Origin: Methylocystis sp. B8
GTDB lineage: Bacteria > Pseudomonadota > Alphaproteobacteria > Rhizobiales > Beijerinckiaceae
NCBI RefSeq assembly: GCF_005771425.1
Contig: NZ_VBTZ01000001.1
Span: 682,001-746,000 of the forward strand
Length of the DNA stretch: 64,000 bases
Direction of reading: 5' to 3'
The notes below the pieces were generated by a model. It did no database searches and was not told the DNA's origin. It was given only the letters and a program-made list of their open reading frames with translations. Of the stretch, positions 1 through 8,431 are shown one piece after another. Position 1 is the first letter of the stretch. Every line of letters begins with the position of its first letter. The position numbers and the translations under genes were made by a program.

Positions 1-1219
1 CGCCGTCGCGTAGCGTGACTGCGATCGCCGCGTCTTCAATTTTGAGGCGGCCCAGTCGGGCGTGTCCAACCGCGATGTTAAGATCGACGTCGGCGCCAGC
101 GAGATCGGGCAGTTCGAAGGGCTGCGTGCTCCACTGTCCGTCAGAGTCGACAAGGGGCGGCGCGTCGGCGAGAAGCGGCCTGAGCGAAAGAAAATCGCTC
201 TGGAGCGCCGCCGTCACCGTCGGTCGGCCGCCAACTTTCCGAAAGTCGAGATCGCCGCGGAACTCGTTTCCGTCGACAAAAACGCGCGCGCCGCTGAAGT
301 GCGCTTCGTCAGTTGCGAGCGTCGCCTGCGCGGAGAATTGCGCGTCATTGAAAGGGCCAGGCAAGGGCGCCGCGACGCCGAACAACTTAAGCGCCTCTCG
401 TACGGAATCGGCGGCGGCGGCGGCGCGCCCCTCGAAGCGCGCGTTGGCGCCGAGTTGGGCCAATCCCTGCCCCTCGAAATGGAAGAGTGAGCCGTCAAGC
501 CGCGAGGTGACGACGGATTGTTCGCCGCGCAGCAGCGCGCCCGGACGCGCGACCCACAGGATGCTCTCGAGCCGTTCTCCATTGAGATCGAAGGCGGCTG
601 TCAGAGCGGCCGCCTCGCCAATGCGACGCCAGTCGAAGTTCGCGTTGACTTTCTGCAGCCTGTATAGCCGGCCGCGATAGGCGATCTTCACGTCGCCGTC
701 GACGATCGACACGGTTCCAAATCGCACATTGTCCGCAGCCGCGGCTTCGAGCGTCGCCGGTTTTGCCGCGGCCGCCCGGGCTGCCGCCGCCGGCGGGCCG
801 ACTGGCCTCTTATCAAAATCGATGAGCGCGCGCGGCCGGACCAGCTTTGCCGCCGCAACCTTGAGCCGTCCCGCTAGCAGCGCCAAGACGTCGACGTCGC
901 CATGGAGCTCGTTCGATTCGATCAGCAGCGCGCCGTTGCGATCCGCGAAGACAACGCCTTCGACGGCGATGCTGGGGCGTGGCAAGAGCGAAAAGCTCGT
1001 GCGTCCGCGGGCGACGACATAAAGCCCAGAAGAGCCTTGAAGCTGATCGGCGACAGCGTCGATCAGGGCCGCAGGCGAGAACAGCCAAGGCGCTATCGCG
1101 GCGGAGATCGCGACAAAAGCCACGGCGGTCGCCAACGCCGCTCCTAGGGCGCGCGCCGCTGCGCTCGAAAAGCGAAGTTTAGCTGACGATGGCTTGTCGC
1201 TTACGGCGGATGGCTGCAA
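1..1219 (-). CDS. AsmA-family protein, N-terminal part (cut by window start)
   Basis: The reverse strand stays open from 1219 to base 1 and continues out of the window. The chosen start is TTG at 1219, because an AGGAG lies 9 nt upstream and no ATG or GTG is available in frame nearby. Residues from about 25 form one hydrophobic helix (ALATAVAFVAISAAIAPWLF), followed by a long periplasmic-type segment with repeated short beta-strand patterns (LLPRPSIAVEGV..., SIVDGDVKIAYRGR) as in AsmA/YhdP-type inner-membrane-anchored proteins implicated in envelope lipid homeostasis. The fold assignment is from pattern recognition. Dense shadow ORFs on the other strand were ignored. Confidence 0.75.
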   Translation of the reverse strand, partial: MQPSAVSDKPSSAKLRFSSAAARALGAALATAVAFVAISAAIAPWLFSPAALIDAVADQLQGSSGLYVVARGRTSFSLLPRPSIAVEGVVFADRNGALLIESNELHGDVDVLALLAGRLKVAAAKLVRPRALIDFDKRPVGPPAAAARAAAAKPATLEAAAADNVRFGTVSIVDGDVKIAYRGRLYRLQKVNANFDWRRIGEAAALTAAFDLNGERLESILWVARPGALLRGEQSVVTSRLDGSLFHFEGQGLAQLGANARFEGRAAAAADSVREALKLFGVAAPLPGPFNDAQFSAQATLATDEAHFSGARVFVDGNEFRGDLDFRKVGGRPTVTAALQSDFLSLRPLLADAPPLVDSDGQWSTQPFELPDLAGADVDLNIAVGHARLGRLKIEDAAIAVTLRDG

Positions 1220-1299
1220 CCAGCAATGCTCCTGAGCGAGTCTTTGGACTTCGCTTGTCGCGGGCAAGCGCGGCGATAAAGTGGCGAAAATCCGAGAGT

Positions 1300-1737
1300 C
1301 TAACGCTCTTCTGCGCGTGCGAGCTCGGCGCGTAGCGCGGCCAGAATCTCCTCGACATAAAATGGCTTTTCGACCATGGCGCGCTCGAGATGCGCCTCGG
1401 GCAATCCAGCCCGCCCACAGCCCGTCGTAAAGATGAAGGGGCAGCCGCGGGCGGCGAGCGCGTCGGCCACGGGATCGATCTTTTCGTGACCGATGTTGAC
1501 GTCGAGTAGGGCGAGATCGACGCCGTCTCCGCGCGAAAGTCGAACCGCCTCTTCGAGGCTGCGCGCCATCCCCGCGATAATTAAGCCAAATTCCGAAAGG
1601 GTCTCTTCCAGGGCGAGCGCAATGTAAGGATCGTCTTCGACAATGAGCAGCCTTCGCCCGAGCAATGGATCGCTCGCGCGCTGGGAGTCATCGCTCGGCG
1701 AGGCCGAGGACGAAAGGTCGGAATTGGAGACCGACAT
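1300..1737 (-). CDS. Single-domain response regulator (CheY-like receiver)
   Basis: A 145-residue protein with a roughly 25-residue Ser/Asp-rich leader and one receiver domain. Visible conserved residues are the acidic pair in LIVEDDP (Asp35/36), the phospho-acceptor Asp79 in LALLDVNIG, Thr104/105 and Lys124 in MVEKPF. There is no output domain, so it probably works in a phosphorelay or by protein contact. The frame extends upstream to 1980, but the ATG at 1737 starts the family-like sequence, and the upstream extension overlaps the DUF423 gene and is Arg-rich. It resembles receivers paired with HWE-type kinases; no kinase is adjacent here. Confidence 0.85.
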   Translation of the reverse strand: MSVSNSDLSSSASPSDDSQRASDPLLGRRLLIVEDDPYIALALEETLSEFGLIIAGMARSLEEAVRLSRGDGVDLALLDVNIGHEKIDPVADALAARGCPFIFTTGCGRAGLPEAHLERAMVEKPFYVEEILAALRAELARAEER

Positions 1738-1769
1738 AAATGAATGGTGGGGCGCTTTGCCACAGATGT

Positions 1770-2186
1770 CTAGCTTTCGGGCGGGGTCTGCAGCGAATTT
1801 GCACGCAACATGGCGAACGCCGCCCACACGGCCAGAGCGCACCAGCTTACGATCGTCAGCCCGCCGCCGATCGGCGCGGCGAGAGGGAAAAGTTTCCCGT
1901 TCAAAACGACGCGCGCCGTAAGGTCGCCTGCGAAAAGCGTAACCCCTGCCTGGAGCGCCAAGGCGATAAAGGCGAGCCAATTCGCCGCGCGCCGCGGCGT
2001 GGTGCGCACAAGCGCGGCGAGGCCGAGGCCAGCGGCGGCATGTATCATTAGAAATTGGCTCGCCGTCGCCAGGAGCGGAGAGGACTCGACATGCGCGGCG
2101 GCGCCCGCGAGAGAAACGCCGGCCGCGCCTTGCAAAGCGGCGATGCCGGCGATCAAGAACGCTAATCTCAACGACGACATTCGCAT
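1770..2186 (-). CDS. DUF423 family small membrane protein
   Basis: A 138-residue, very hydrophobic protein with four predicted membrane segments (about residues 8-28, 40-60, 68-86, 105-128). The central ASQFLMIHAAAGL motif and the FAGDL...LFPLAAPIGG motif are the hallmarks of DUF423 (YwdK/YgdD-like) inner-membrane proteins of unknown function. Length is normal for the family. It is followed 32 nt downstream by the response regulator on the same strand, which may simply be proximity. Confidence 0.85.
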   Translation of the reverse strand: MRMSSLRLAFLIAGIAALQGAAGVSLAGAAAHVESSPLLATASQFLMIHAAAGLGLAALVRTTPRRAANWLAFIALALQAGVTLFAGDLTARVVLNGKLFPLAAPIGGGLTIVSWCALAVWAAFAMLRANSLQTPPES

Positions 2187-2308
2187 CTTAGCCTCTGTTC
2201 AACAGGCGTCGCCAGTTTAGGAGCGCACAACCCAGATGTCGAAAAGGATCGATCAGTTGGCGATGGAGAACACTTCCGCGATTCTCTTTTGACCGCGACC
2301 GCGGCGCT

Positions 2309-2878
2309 TCAAAAGGCGTCTTGAAGAACAGTAATCGTGTCTCCGGGCCGCACTGGGACATCGAGCGTCACGCATGCGGTCACAGGGCGGCGGTCGATCA
2401 AGCGCGTCAAGTGGGCGCCGCCCTCATAGGCTCCAGGCTTGAAGCCGCCGGCGGCGGCGATTGCGCTTCGCACCGTCATGTTCTCAACAGAGGAATATTG
2501 GCCTGCCCTGGCGACTTCGCCGAGAACGAAGAAGGGCTGAAAAGCCACGATTTGAACGGTGACTTTTGGGTCTCGAATATAGCCGTCTCGCAGCCGCGCG
2601 GCGATGACGCGTTCAACGGCGGCGGCGCTAAGTCCTTGCACCTTGACGAAACCGATGAGCGGAAAGGCGATGCGGCCGGCGCGATCAACGAGATAGTTCT
2701 TGGAAAGCTCTCTTTGGCCAAGGACAGCGACGCGCAGCCGGTCGCCGGCGGCCGCCGTATAAGATCTCTGCGCCGTCTCAAGTTCGATTTCGGGTCGACA
2801 GTCAGTCGTTGGAGATGCGCAGCCTGAAAGCAACGCGCTGATCAGCGCGCCGACGGCGACAATCCTCCACCTGGCCAT
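2309..2878 (-). CDS. Polysaccharide export outer-membrane lipoprotein (Wza/GumB-like, short form)
   Basis: A 189-residue protein with a lipoprotein signal: a hydrophobic stretch ends in the lipobox LLSGC with Cys20. A Poly_export domain follows (about residues 38-115, with the GDRLRVAVLGQ and VDRAGRIAFPLIG signatures), then an SLBB-type segment (FFVLGEVARAGQYSS...VRSAIAAAGG). It lacks the C-terminal amphipathic helix of full Wza, as short GumB-type proteins do. It would form the outer-membrane or periplasmic channel for exopolysaccharide. It is divergent from the Wzz/GumC-like gene at 3038, across an upstream region of about 160 bp. Confidence 0.88.
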   Translation of the reverse strand: MARWRIVAVGALISALLSGCASPTTDCRPEIELETAQRSYTAAAGDRLRVAVLGQRELSKNYLVDRAGRIAFPLIGFVKVQGLSAAAVERVIAARLRDGYIRDPKVTVQIVAFQPFFVLGEVARAGQYSSVENMTVRSAIAAAGGFKPGAYEGGAHLTRLIDRRPVTACVTLDVPVRPGDTITVLQDAF

Positions 2879-3037
2879 CTCGACCCGACTGCTTTCTTAA
2901 ACTTCGATCAATCGTCGCCGCGCGACCGGGCCTTTTTAGTGCTGTATGGTTAACAAACGTTCACCTATGCGCGGGCGCCGGTTAACTTCGCTTAAACCAT
3001 GAATTTGCGATGGTCTTTGCTGAACTTGGAGCAGGTA

Positions 3038-4648
3038 ATGCCGTCCGGCGATGCAGCGAATGGCGAGGGCGCGGATCGCCCGGGAATCGATCGCGTCAGG
3101 AGATGCTGGCGGATTATCGGACCCACGCTCCTGGCCTTCGTCGGCGCCCTGCTTTTCATCGAAATCCTTGGGCCGGGCTATTTCGTCGACGCGCCGCCCT
3201 CCGCTGAAAAATCAGGGACGCCTCCTATCCGCGCTGACGAAGGACTCGTCGCCGATTTAAAAGCGCAAGTCGCCGAGGCGGAGGCGCGAATCAAAGAGCG
3301 TCGCGCCCGGTCGAACGCCGCCGCCATTGCCGCACAGCAAACTGGCGAACTTGGCGAACTCAACAACCAGTTATCTTCGGCGCGCGCTGCGCAGGCGGAT
3401 GCGCATGGAAAGGCGAGCCTGCTGAAAAACGCGTTGCGTCAGGGACGAGCCAATGAGGTTCCGGACATCGCGAAGAGTGAGACGATGCGGCGCATCGAAG
3501 GACGACGCATCGCGCTTCAAGCGCAGCTTGGGCGAGAATCGCGCACATTCCTGTGGAAGCATCCACGCATCAAGAAGTTGCAAGCGCAGCTTGCCGATGT
3601 TGATGCGGAATGGCGTATAGCCGCTGAGCGCGACGCCCGCGTCTATGAAAACGAGGCGCGCCTGGCCAGCGCGCGAGTCAATGACCTGCAGCGTGTAATC
3701 GAAGAGAACAGCCGCATCGCTGGCGACGCAAGCGCGCAAGAAGCGCATCTGCGCAAGCTCGAACGCGCGGCGAGACTGGTGAAGGAGCAGTTGGAGACGG
3801 AGACAGCAAAAGATCAGTCGGCGTTTGTGCGCGAACGTCAGGCGCCCTCCGCCGCCGGCATCGTTCAGCGCGTCACAGCGCGGCTATTTCCCGCGTTGCC
3901 ACGAGAGACAGTGATTATCGGTCTTGCGACGCTTGTGGCCTTCATTCTCGCAATCGGAGCGATCGTTTCCAGGGAACTCCTCAGCGGCGCTTCCAGAAAC
4001 ATCGCTCCCGCGCAGACGCGGCAATTGAAGTTTGAAGCGACTTCGCAGGAAGACGTCGGCGATGCAATAGCGTCGGTCCGATCACCCGACAGCGCGAAGG
4101 AGATAACTTGTCTGACCCGCGTCGCGTGCGTGAAAGTGTTGGTCGCGCCGTGCGACGCAAATCACAAATCGCAGGATGCGGCGATCGCGCTCGGCCGAAA
4201 TCTCGCGCGTCGCGGCCGCGCGTTGCTGATCGCAGCCGATCGCGGTTTGACGCGCATTGACGCCTTGGCGTCCCCCGACGGCGCATCCAAAGGCCTAGCC
4301 GACCTTCTAATTGGAGAGATCTCCTATTCCGACGCGATTTACCGCGACGCCGGATCTTGCTTGCATGTCGTTCCAGGAGGCGTTGGCGATAGCGAAGAAA
4401 GCGGAGACGCCAGCGAAAGCCAAGACGAACTCGAATCGGCGATCAACGCTCTCGCTCACGCTTATGATTTTCTCGTCGTCGCCGGATCGTCGGAGACCGC
4501 GCGTCGCTTGGCGCCCATCATTGATCTCGCCTTCGTCATCGGCGGCGCCGAAGCCGAGAACTTGCGCGCCGAACTCGCCGGCGCGGGAGCTGACGCCTTT
4601 TTGCTGGAAGAGGGCGTCGACGCCGACGACCTAATCGCAGCGGAATAA
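3038..4648 (+). CDS. Wzz/GumC-like polysaccharide chain-length protein with degenerate BY-kinase-like domain
   Basis: A 536-residue protein. The start at 3038 is preferred because GGAG lies 6 nt upstream; an ATG at 2999 is also in frame. It has a membrane helix at about residues 25-47, a long periplasmic coiled coil (about 71-267, rich in Glu/Ala/Arg heptads), a second membrane helix (about 292-312), and a cytoplasmic C-terminal domain (about 358-534) that follows the BY-kinase (CpsD/Wzc) pattern: VLVAP..., GRNLARRGRALLIAADRG, GLADLLIGE, LHVVPGG, YDFLVVAG. The Walker A position reads PCDANHKSQDA, without the G-x-G-K-S/T core, and there is no C-terminal tyrosine cluster. It is therefore probably a chain-length regulator whose kinase part is inactive. 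It pairs with the divergent Wza-like gene. Confidence 0.8.
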   Translation: MPSGDAANGEGADRPGIDRVRRCWRIIGPTLLAFVGALLFIEILGPGYFVDAPPSAEKSGTPPIRADEGLVADLKAQVAEAEARIKERRARSNAAAIAAQQTGELGELNNQLSSARAAQADAHGKASLLKNALRQGRANEVPDIAKSETMRRIEGRRIALQAQLGRESRTFLWKHPRIKKLQAQLADVDAEWRIAAERDARVYENEARLASARVNDLQRVIEENSRIAGDASAQEAHLRKLERAARLVKEQLETETAKDQSAFVRERQAPSAAGIVQRVTARLFPALPRETVIIGLATLVAFILAIGAIVSRELLSGASRNIAPAQTRQLKFEATSQEDVGDAIASVRSPDSAKEITCLTRVACVKVLVAPCDANHKSQDAAIALGRNLARRGRALLIAADRGLTRIDALASPDGASKGLADLLIGEISYSDAIYRDAGSCLHVVPGGVGDSEESGDASESQDELESAINALAHAYDFLVVAGSSETARRLAPIIDLAFVIGGAEAENLRAELAGAGADAFLLEEGVDADDLIAAE

Positions 4649-4764
4649 TCAGCCAATCAGGTAAGCCACGCATCCTCGACGCGACTCTCGTTCAGATAAG
4701 GCGCTCTCTCGCAAAGGAGACCGCGCTCTCCTATATTGCCGCAAGAGAATTTTGGGAGCGAAGA

Positions 4765-6000
4765 ATGAGCGCAATTGGCCTAGTGATTTGTCTGGCGATA
4801 GCCGCTTCGGCCGGTTTGGGCGTTTATCTGCGGCTCCGACAGATGGCGATGGTTAAAGCCAACCGCGATCAAGTGCCGCCGGATTTCGCGCGCGAAGTGA
4901 CGCTTAGCGATCATCGTCGCGCCGCCGAATATACGATGGCGAAAACGGAGTTCTCGATTGTCGAAACAATTTTCGACGCCGCGATTTCGATTTTGTGGCT
5001 GGCGTTGGGACTTGCGCCGCTCTATGCGGCGATCGCCGCCTTTGTTGAACCGGGGCTCGTGCGCAGCGTTCTTTTCGTTCTCGTCTTCGGCGTGATCGCC
5101 AGTTTGATCGACATGCCCTTTGCCGCGGCGCGCGCCTTTTGGCTTGAGGAGCGGTTTGGATTCAACCGCCTGACGCCGGCAAAATTTCTCCTCGATCAAG
5201 CGAAGTCCGGCGCCTTGGAGCTTGCTATCTCAACGCCTTTGCTCTTCGGCATGTTCTGGCTGTTGCGCGCCGCGCCCGACACATGGTGGCTTTTCGCCTA
5301 TATCGCCTTCATCGCGATTGCGATCGCCATGACCGTGATCTATCCGACTGTCATCGCGCCGCTCTTTAATAAATTTACGCCGCTCGAAGAGGGCGACATG
5401 AAGCGGCGCATGGAGGCGCTGCTCGCCAGATGCGGCTTCGAGACGAAAGGCCTCTATGTGATGGACGCGTCGACGCGCTCCACGCATGGCAATGCTTATT
5501 TCAGCGGATTCGGCAAAGCCAAGCGCATCGTCTTCTTCGATACGCTGCTCGCGAAACATTCGCCGGACGAGATCGAGTCGATTCTCGCGCATGAGCTCGG
5601 CCACTTCAAATTCGGCCATGTGCGGCAAATGTTGTTACAAGGCGCCGCGATCGCTTTTGTTGGCTTTGCCGTGCTGTGGTGGGCCTTCGGCTCCGACATG
5701 TTCGCCGGCTGGTTCGGTCTGCCGAACGATCCGGGCGTCGTTCTTGTCGCGCTGCTGCTTGCGCGCGACCCGATCTCGCATGTCCTAACGCCGTTGCTCG
5801 CGTGGCGTTCGCGTCGCGCTGAATTTGAGGCCGACGCCTTCGCGCGCGATCTCGTTGGCGAAGAGCCGATGATTTCCGCGTTGACGCGGCTCACGCGCGA
5901 CAACCTCGCGACGCTGACCCCCGATCCGCTTTACGCCACTTTCTATTTCTCGCATCCGCCGGTGCCGCTGCGCGTCGCGCAACTGCGGGCTGGCGCGTAG
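4765..6000 (+). CDS. M48 family membrane metalloprotease (Ste24/CAAX protease-like)
   Basis: A 411-residue integral membrane peptidase. The zinc motif HELGH is at residues 276-280, and the third ligand lies in the EFEADAFA motif downstream. Hydrophobic segments flank it at about 3-22, 70-92, 100-117, 153-168, 175-200, 295-315 and 320-335, as in Ste24-type proteases. In bacteria this class is implicated in membrane protein quality control. The N-terminal peptidase_M48_N-like region (LEERFGFNRLTPAKF) is present, so the protein is full length. It stands alone: the neighbour downstream is convergent. Confidence 0.9.
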   Translation: MSAIGLVICLAIAASAGLGVYLRLRQMAMVKANRDQVPPDFAREVTLSDHRRAAEYTMAKTEFSIVETIFDAAISILWLALGLAPLYAAIAAFVEPGLVRSVLFVLVFGVIASLIDMPFAAARAFWLEERFGFNRLTPAKFLLDQAKSGALELAISTPLLFGMFWLLRAAPDTWWLFAYIAFIAIAIAMTVIYPTVIAPLFNKFTPLEEGDMKRRMEALLARCGFETKGLYVMDASTRSTHGNAYFSGFGKAKRIVFFDTLLAKHSPDEIESILAHELGHFKFGHVRQMLLQGAAIAFVGFAVLWWAFGSDMFAGWFGLPNDPGVVLVALLLARDPISHVLTPLLAWRSRRAEFEADAFARDLVGEEPMISALTRLTRDNLATLTPDPLYATFYFSHPPVPLRVAQLRAGA

Positions 6001-6052
6001 CTCGAACGCCTTTAGACGCGCTGGTGAGCGCGTCTGCGTTCTCGCGCCATCG

Positions 6053-7198
6053 TCAGGATTTCTTTCCAGCGACCCAGGTCGCGACAATCGACAGATCAGT
6101 CGGATTCAACGCGACGATGTCGGCGCGATAGCCTGGCGCGAGTCGGCCAAGGAAATGGCCGACGCCTAAGAAGTCGGCCGGTTCGCGAGAGGCAAAACGT
6201 AAGGCGCGCTCTAACGGCAGCCCCAAAAGCCGAACGCAGTTTTCAACGGCAGTCGCCATGTCGAGCGACGATCCTGCGAGGACGCCGTCCGGCGTAACGC
6301 AACGTCCGTCGCCAACCGTGATCTCTTCGCCCTGGAGCATGAATTCTTGCTTCGATCCGCCAACAGGCGGCATGGCGTCGGTGACAAGCATCGGATGGCC
6401 GGCGCCGCGGATGGCAAGACCCAGAGTCGCTGGGGCGACATGTTCACCATCGACGATGATTCCATAATAGGCGTTTGCCGATTCAAGCGCTGCTGCAATC
6501 GGTCCAGGGTCGCGGGCCGTGAGAGGTCGCATGGCGTTAAATAAATGCGTGAAGCCAGTCAGCCCCTCCGCCATCGCGGCGCGTGTCTGCTCATAAGTGG
6601 CCATCGAATGGCCGAGCGAAATCTTGGCGCCCGCCGCAACGAGTTTCGCGATGAAGCCCGCAGGCGCGACTTCCGGCGCTAAGGTGACGAGCAACACGCC
6701 TTTCTTGAAAGAGGCGAGCATTTGAAGGTGATGCGGTTCGGGGCGCCGAATGAGGTCGCGGCGATGCACTCCGGGCTTCTCAGGCGACAAGAAGGGGCCT
6801 TCGAGATGGATGCCGAGAATGCCGGGCTCCTCTGGCAGCATCGTCTCGATGGCGTTCAGCGCCGCAACCATGATCTCATCAGTGTCGGTGATCAGCGTCG
6901 GCAAAAGCGCCGTTGTGCCGAACCTTCGATGTGCGGCGACAATTCTCGCGAGGCCGTCGGGCGTCGGATCAGCATTGAATAACGCGTCGCCTCCGCCATT
7001 GACTTGTACGTCGATAAAGCCCGGCGCAAGCCAGGCGCCCTTCGGCGCTTGGAAAACCTCGACGGATTCAGATAGTTCGTCGCGCGGCGTGACTGCCGCG
7101 ATCTGCGAATCATTGATGAGGATGGCGGCGTCTCGATGAACTATCGCGCCGTCGAAAACGAAATCCGCGACGATGGCGTGCAATCTAGATTCGCTCAT
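6053..7198 (-). CDS. nagA: N-acetylglucosamine-6-phosphate deacetylase
   Basis: A 381-residue amidohydrolase that converts GlcNAc-6-P to GlcN-6-P plus acetate. Signatures seen are LAPGFIDVQVNGGG (residues 57-70), GIHLEGPFL with the metal-binding Glu, GHSMATYEQ, THLFNAM, DGEHV and LVTDAM with the catalytic Asp. Length is typical. Its start overlaps the end of the upstream SIS-domain gene by 4 nt (ATGA), so the two are probably translationally coupled in an amino-sugar catabolic operon with deacetylase and deaminase steps. Confidence 0.95.
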   Translation of the reverse strand: MSESRLHAIVADFVFDGAIVHRDAAILINDSQIAAVTPRDELSESVEVFQAPKGAWLAPGFIDVQVNGGGDALFNADPTPDGLARIVAAHRRFGTTALLPTLITDTDEIMVAALNAIETMLPEEPGILGIHLEGPFLSPEKPGVHRRDLIRRPEPHHLQMLASFKKGVLLVTLAPEVAPAGFIAKLVAAGAKISLGHSMATYEQTRAAMAEGLTGFTHLFNAMRPLTARDPGPIAAALESANAYYGIIVDGEHVAPATLGLAIRGAGHPMLVTDAMPPVGGSKQEFMLQGEEITVGDGRCVTPDGVLAGSSLDMATAVENCVRLLGLPLERALRFASREPADFLGVGHFLGRLAPGYRADIVALNPTDLSIVATWVAGKKS

Positions 7199-8229
7199 CG
7201 CGTGCGGGTGATTTTTTTCAAGTGACGGGGCTCGTCTACGTTGACGCCTCGTGCCGCCGCCAGTCGGACGACCATCGCATAGAAGCTTTGGATCTGGCAG
7301 ATCGCATCGGTTTCCGGCTGATCGGCGGCGAGCGTCTCGAGTTGACCGTGCGGCGCAATGTTCGAACCCGTGGCGAACAAAGCCGCTCCCTTCGTTATCA
7401 GATCATGAGCCAACTGGTTCGTGCCCGCGGCTGCGGCGTCGGTTGGCGTGAATATCAAGATCGGATAATCCGAAGAGACCAGGGCGATCGGTCCATGCTG
7501 AAATTCCGCCGCAGAAAACGCTTCGGCATGGAGACGCGAAGTCTCCTTCAATTTCAGCGCCGCCTCCCTCGCGATGGCGAGCGTGGGGCCTCGCCCAATA
7601 GTGATCAGACTCTCCGCTCGGTTGAGAACGCCAATCAAATTGCTCCAATCGAGTTCGCTCGCGGCGGCGAGACGGTCTGGCAGACGCCGTAAAGCGCCGG
7701 CAAGCGCCTCATGTTCCGCCCATAGCGCGGTAAGGCGCGCTAAAATCGAGAGGGACGCCACGAAAGTTTTGGTGGCCGGAATACTGAGCTCCGGCCCGGC
7801 CTCCATCGGCAGGACAAACTCACAGCTCTGCGCAAGCTCGCTCGCGGCGTCATTTGTAATGCAGGCGGTGACGGCGCCGGATGCCCGCGCCGCGACGGCT
7901 TGCTCGATAAGATCGCCGCTTCTCCCGGACTGCGAAATGGCCAAGAAGAACTGGCCGTTGAGATTAAGACGCTGATGGTAGATTGTCGTAATGCTCGGAG
8001 CCATCGGGGCGACGACAATACCAAGGTATCGCTCGATCAAATGTTTGCCGAAGGTCGCGGCATGCGCGGAACTGCCACGCGCGCAGGTGACGACGACTTG
8101 CGGCGGCTTGCGCCGTAGCCGCGCGACAAGCGCGGAGAGGACGTCCGTTAGAGGCTGCTGCTCCTGCCGCCTCACGACCTCTGGAGCGGTTCGCAGCTCG
8201 GCGGTCATTTGGAAGTTGTCGATGCTCAT
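7195..8229 (-). CDS. SIS-domain glucosamine-6-phosphate deaminase (NagB-II/GlmS isomerase-like)
   Basis: A 344-residue protein with two SIS sugar-isomerase domains and no glutaminase domain. The first domain contains TCARGSSAHAA and LFLAISQSGRSGDLI-like stretches; the second contains ITIGRGPTLAIAREAALKLKE and AEFQHGPIALV. This matches the GlmS isomerase half without amidotransferase, the class known as NagB-II, which deaminates GlcN-6-P to fructose-6-P. The 4-nt overlap with nagA supports that role. An AgaS-like sugar isomerase is the alternative. It is divergent from murQ. Confidence 0.88.
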   Translation of the reverse strand: MSIDNFQMTAELRTAPEVVRRQEQQPLTDVLSALVARLRRKPPQVVVTCARGSSAHAATFGKHLIERYLGIVVAPMAPSITTIYHQRLNLNGQFFLAISQSGRSGDLIEQAVAARASGAVTACITNDAASELAQSCEFVLPMEAGPELSIPATKTFVASLSILARLTALWAEHEALAGALRRLPDRLAAASELDWSNLIGVLNRAESLITIGRGPTLAIAREAALKLKETSRLHAEAFSAAEFQHGPIALVSSDYPILIFTPTDAAAAGTNQLAHDLITKGAALFATGSNIAPHGQLETLAADQPETDAICQIQSFYAMVVRLAAARGVNVDEPRHLKKITRTR

Positions 8230-8242
8230 TACATTGCATTGT

Positions 8243-8250
8243 TAGCGCTA
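8243..8250. promoter_or_regulatory. Short palindrome in the nag/murQ divergent region (possible operator)
   Basis: The perfect 8-bp palindrome TAGCGCTA lies 14 bp upstream of the SIS gene start, in the roughly 200-bp divergent region that separates it from murQ. A central GCGC flanked by T/A resembles LacI-family operators, and NagR-type LacI regulators control similar clusters elsewhere. No regulator gene is in the window, so this is only a candidate. Confidence 0.3.
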
Positions 8251-8431
8251 GCCATTTTTCAATAATCGCATAAGATTCCAAGCGAAGCGAACGTGAAAGA
8301 GCGAGTTCGAAGAAGCTTGTTTCGAGAACGCCAGGATGCGCCTGGGCCAAGCTTTTAGTTCCGCCCCTCGGTCACTCTCTTGAATCTGCTTCATAGGTGG
8401 GCATATCCCAAAAACCTCGCGATCGCGGTGA

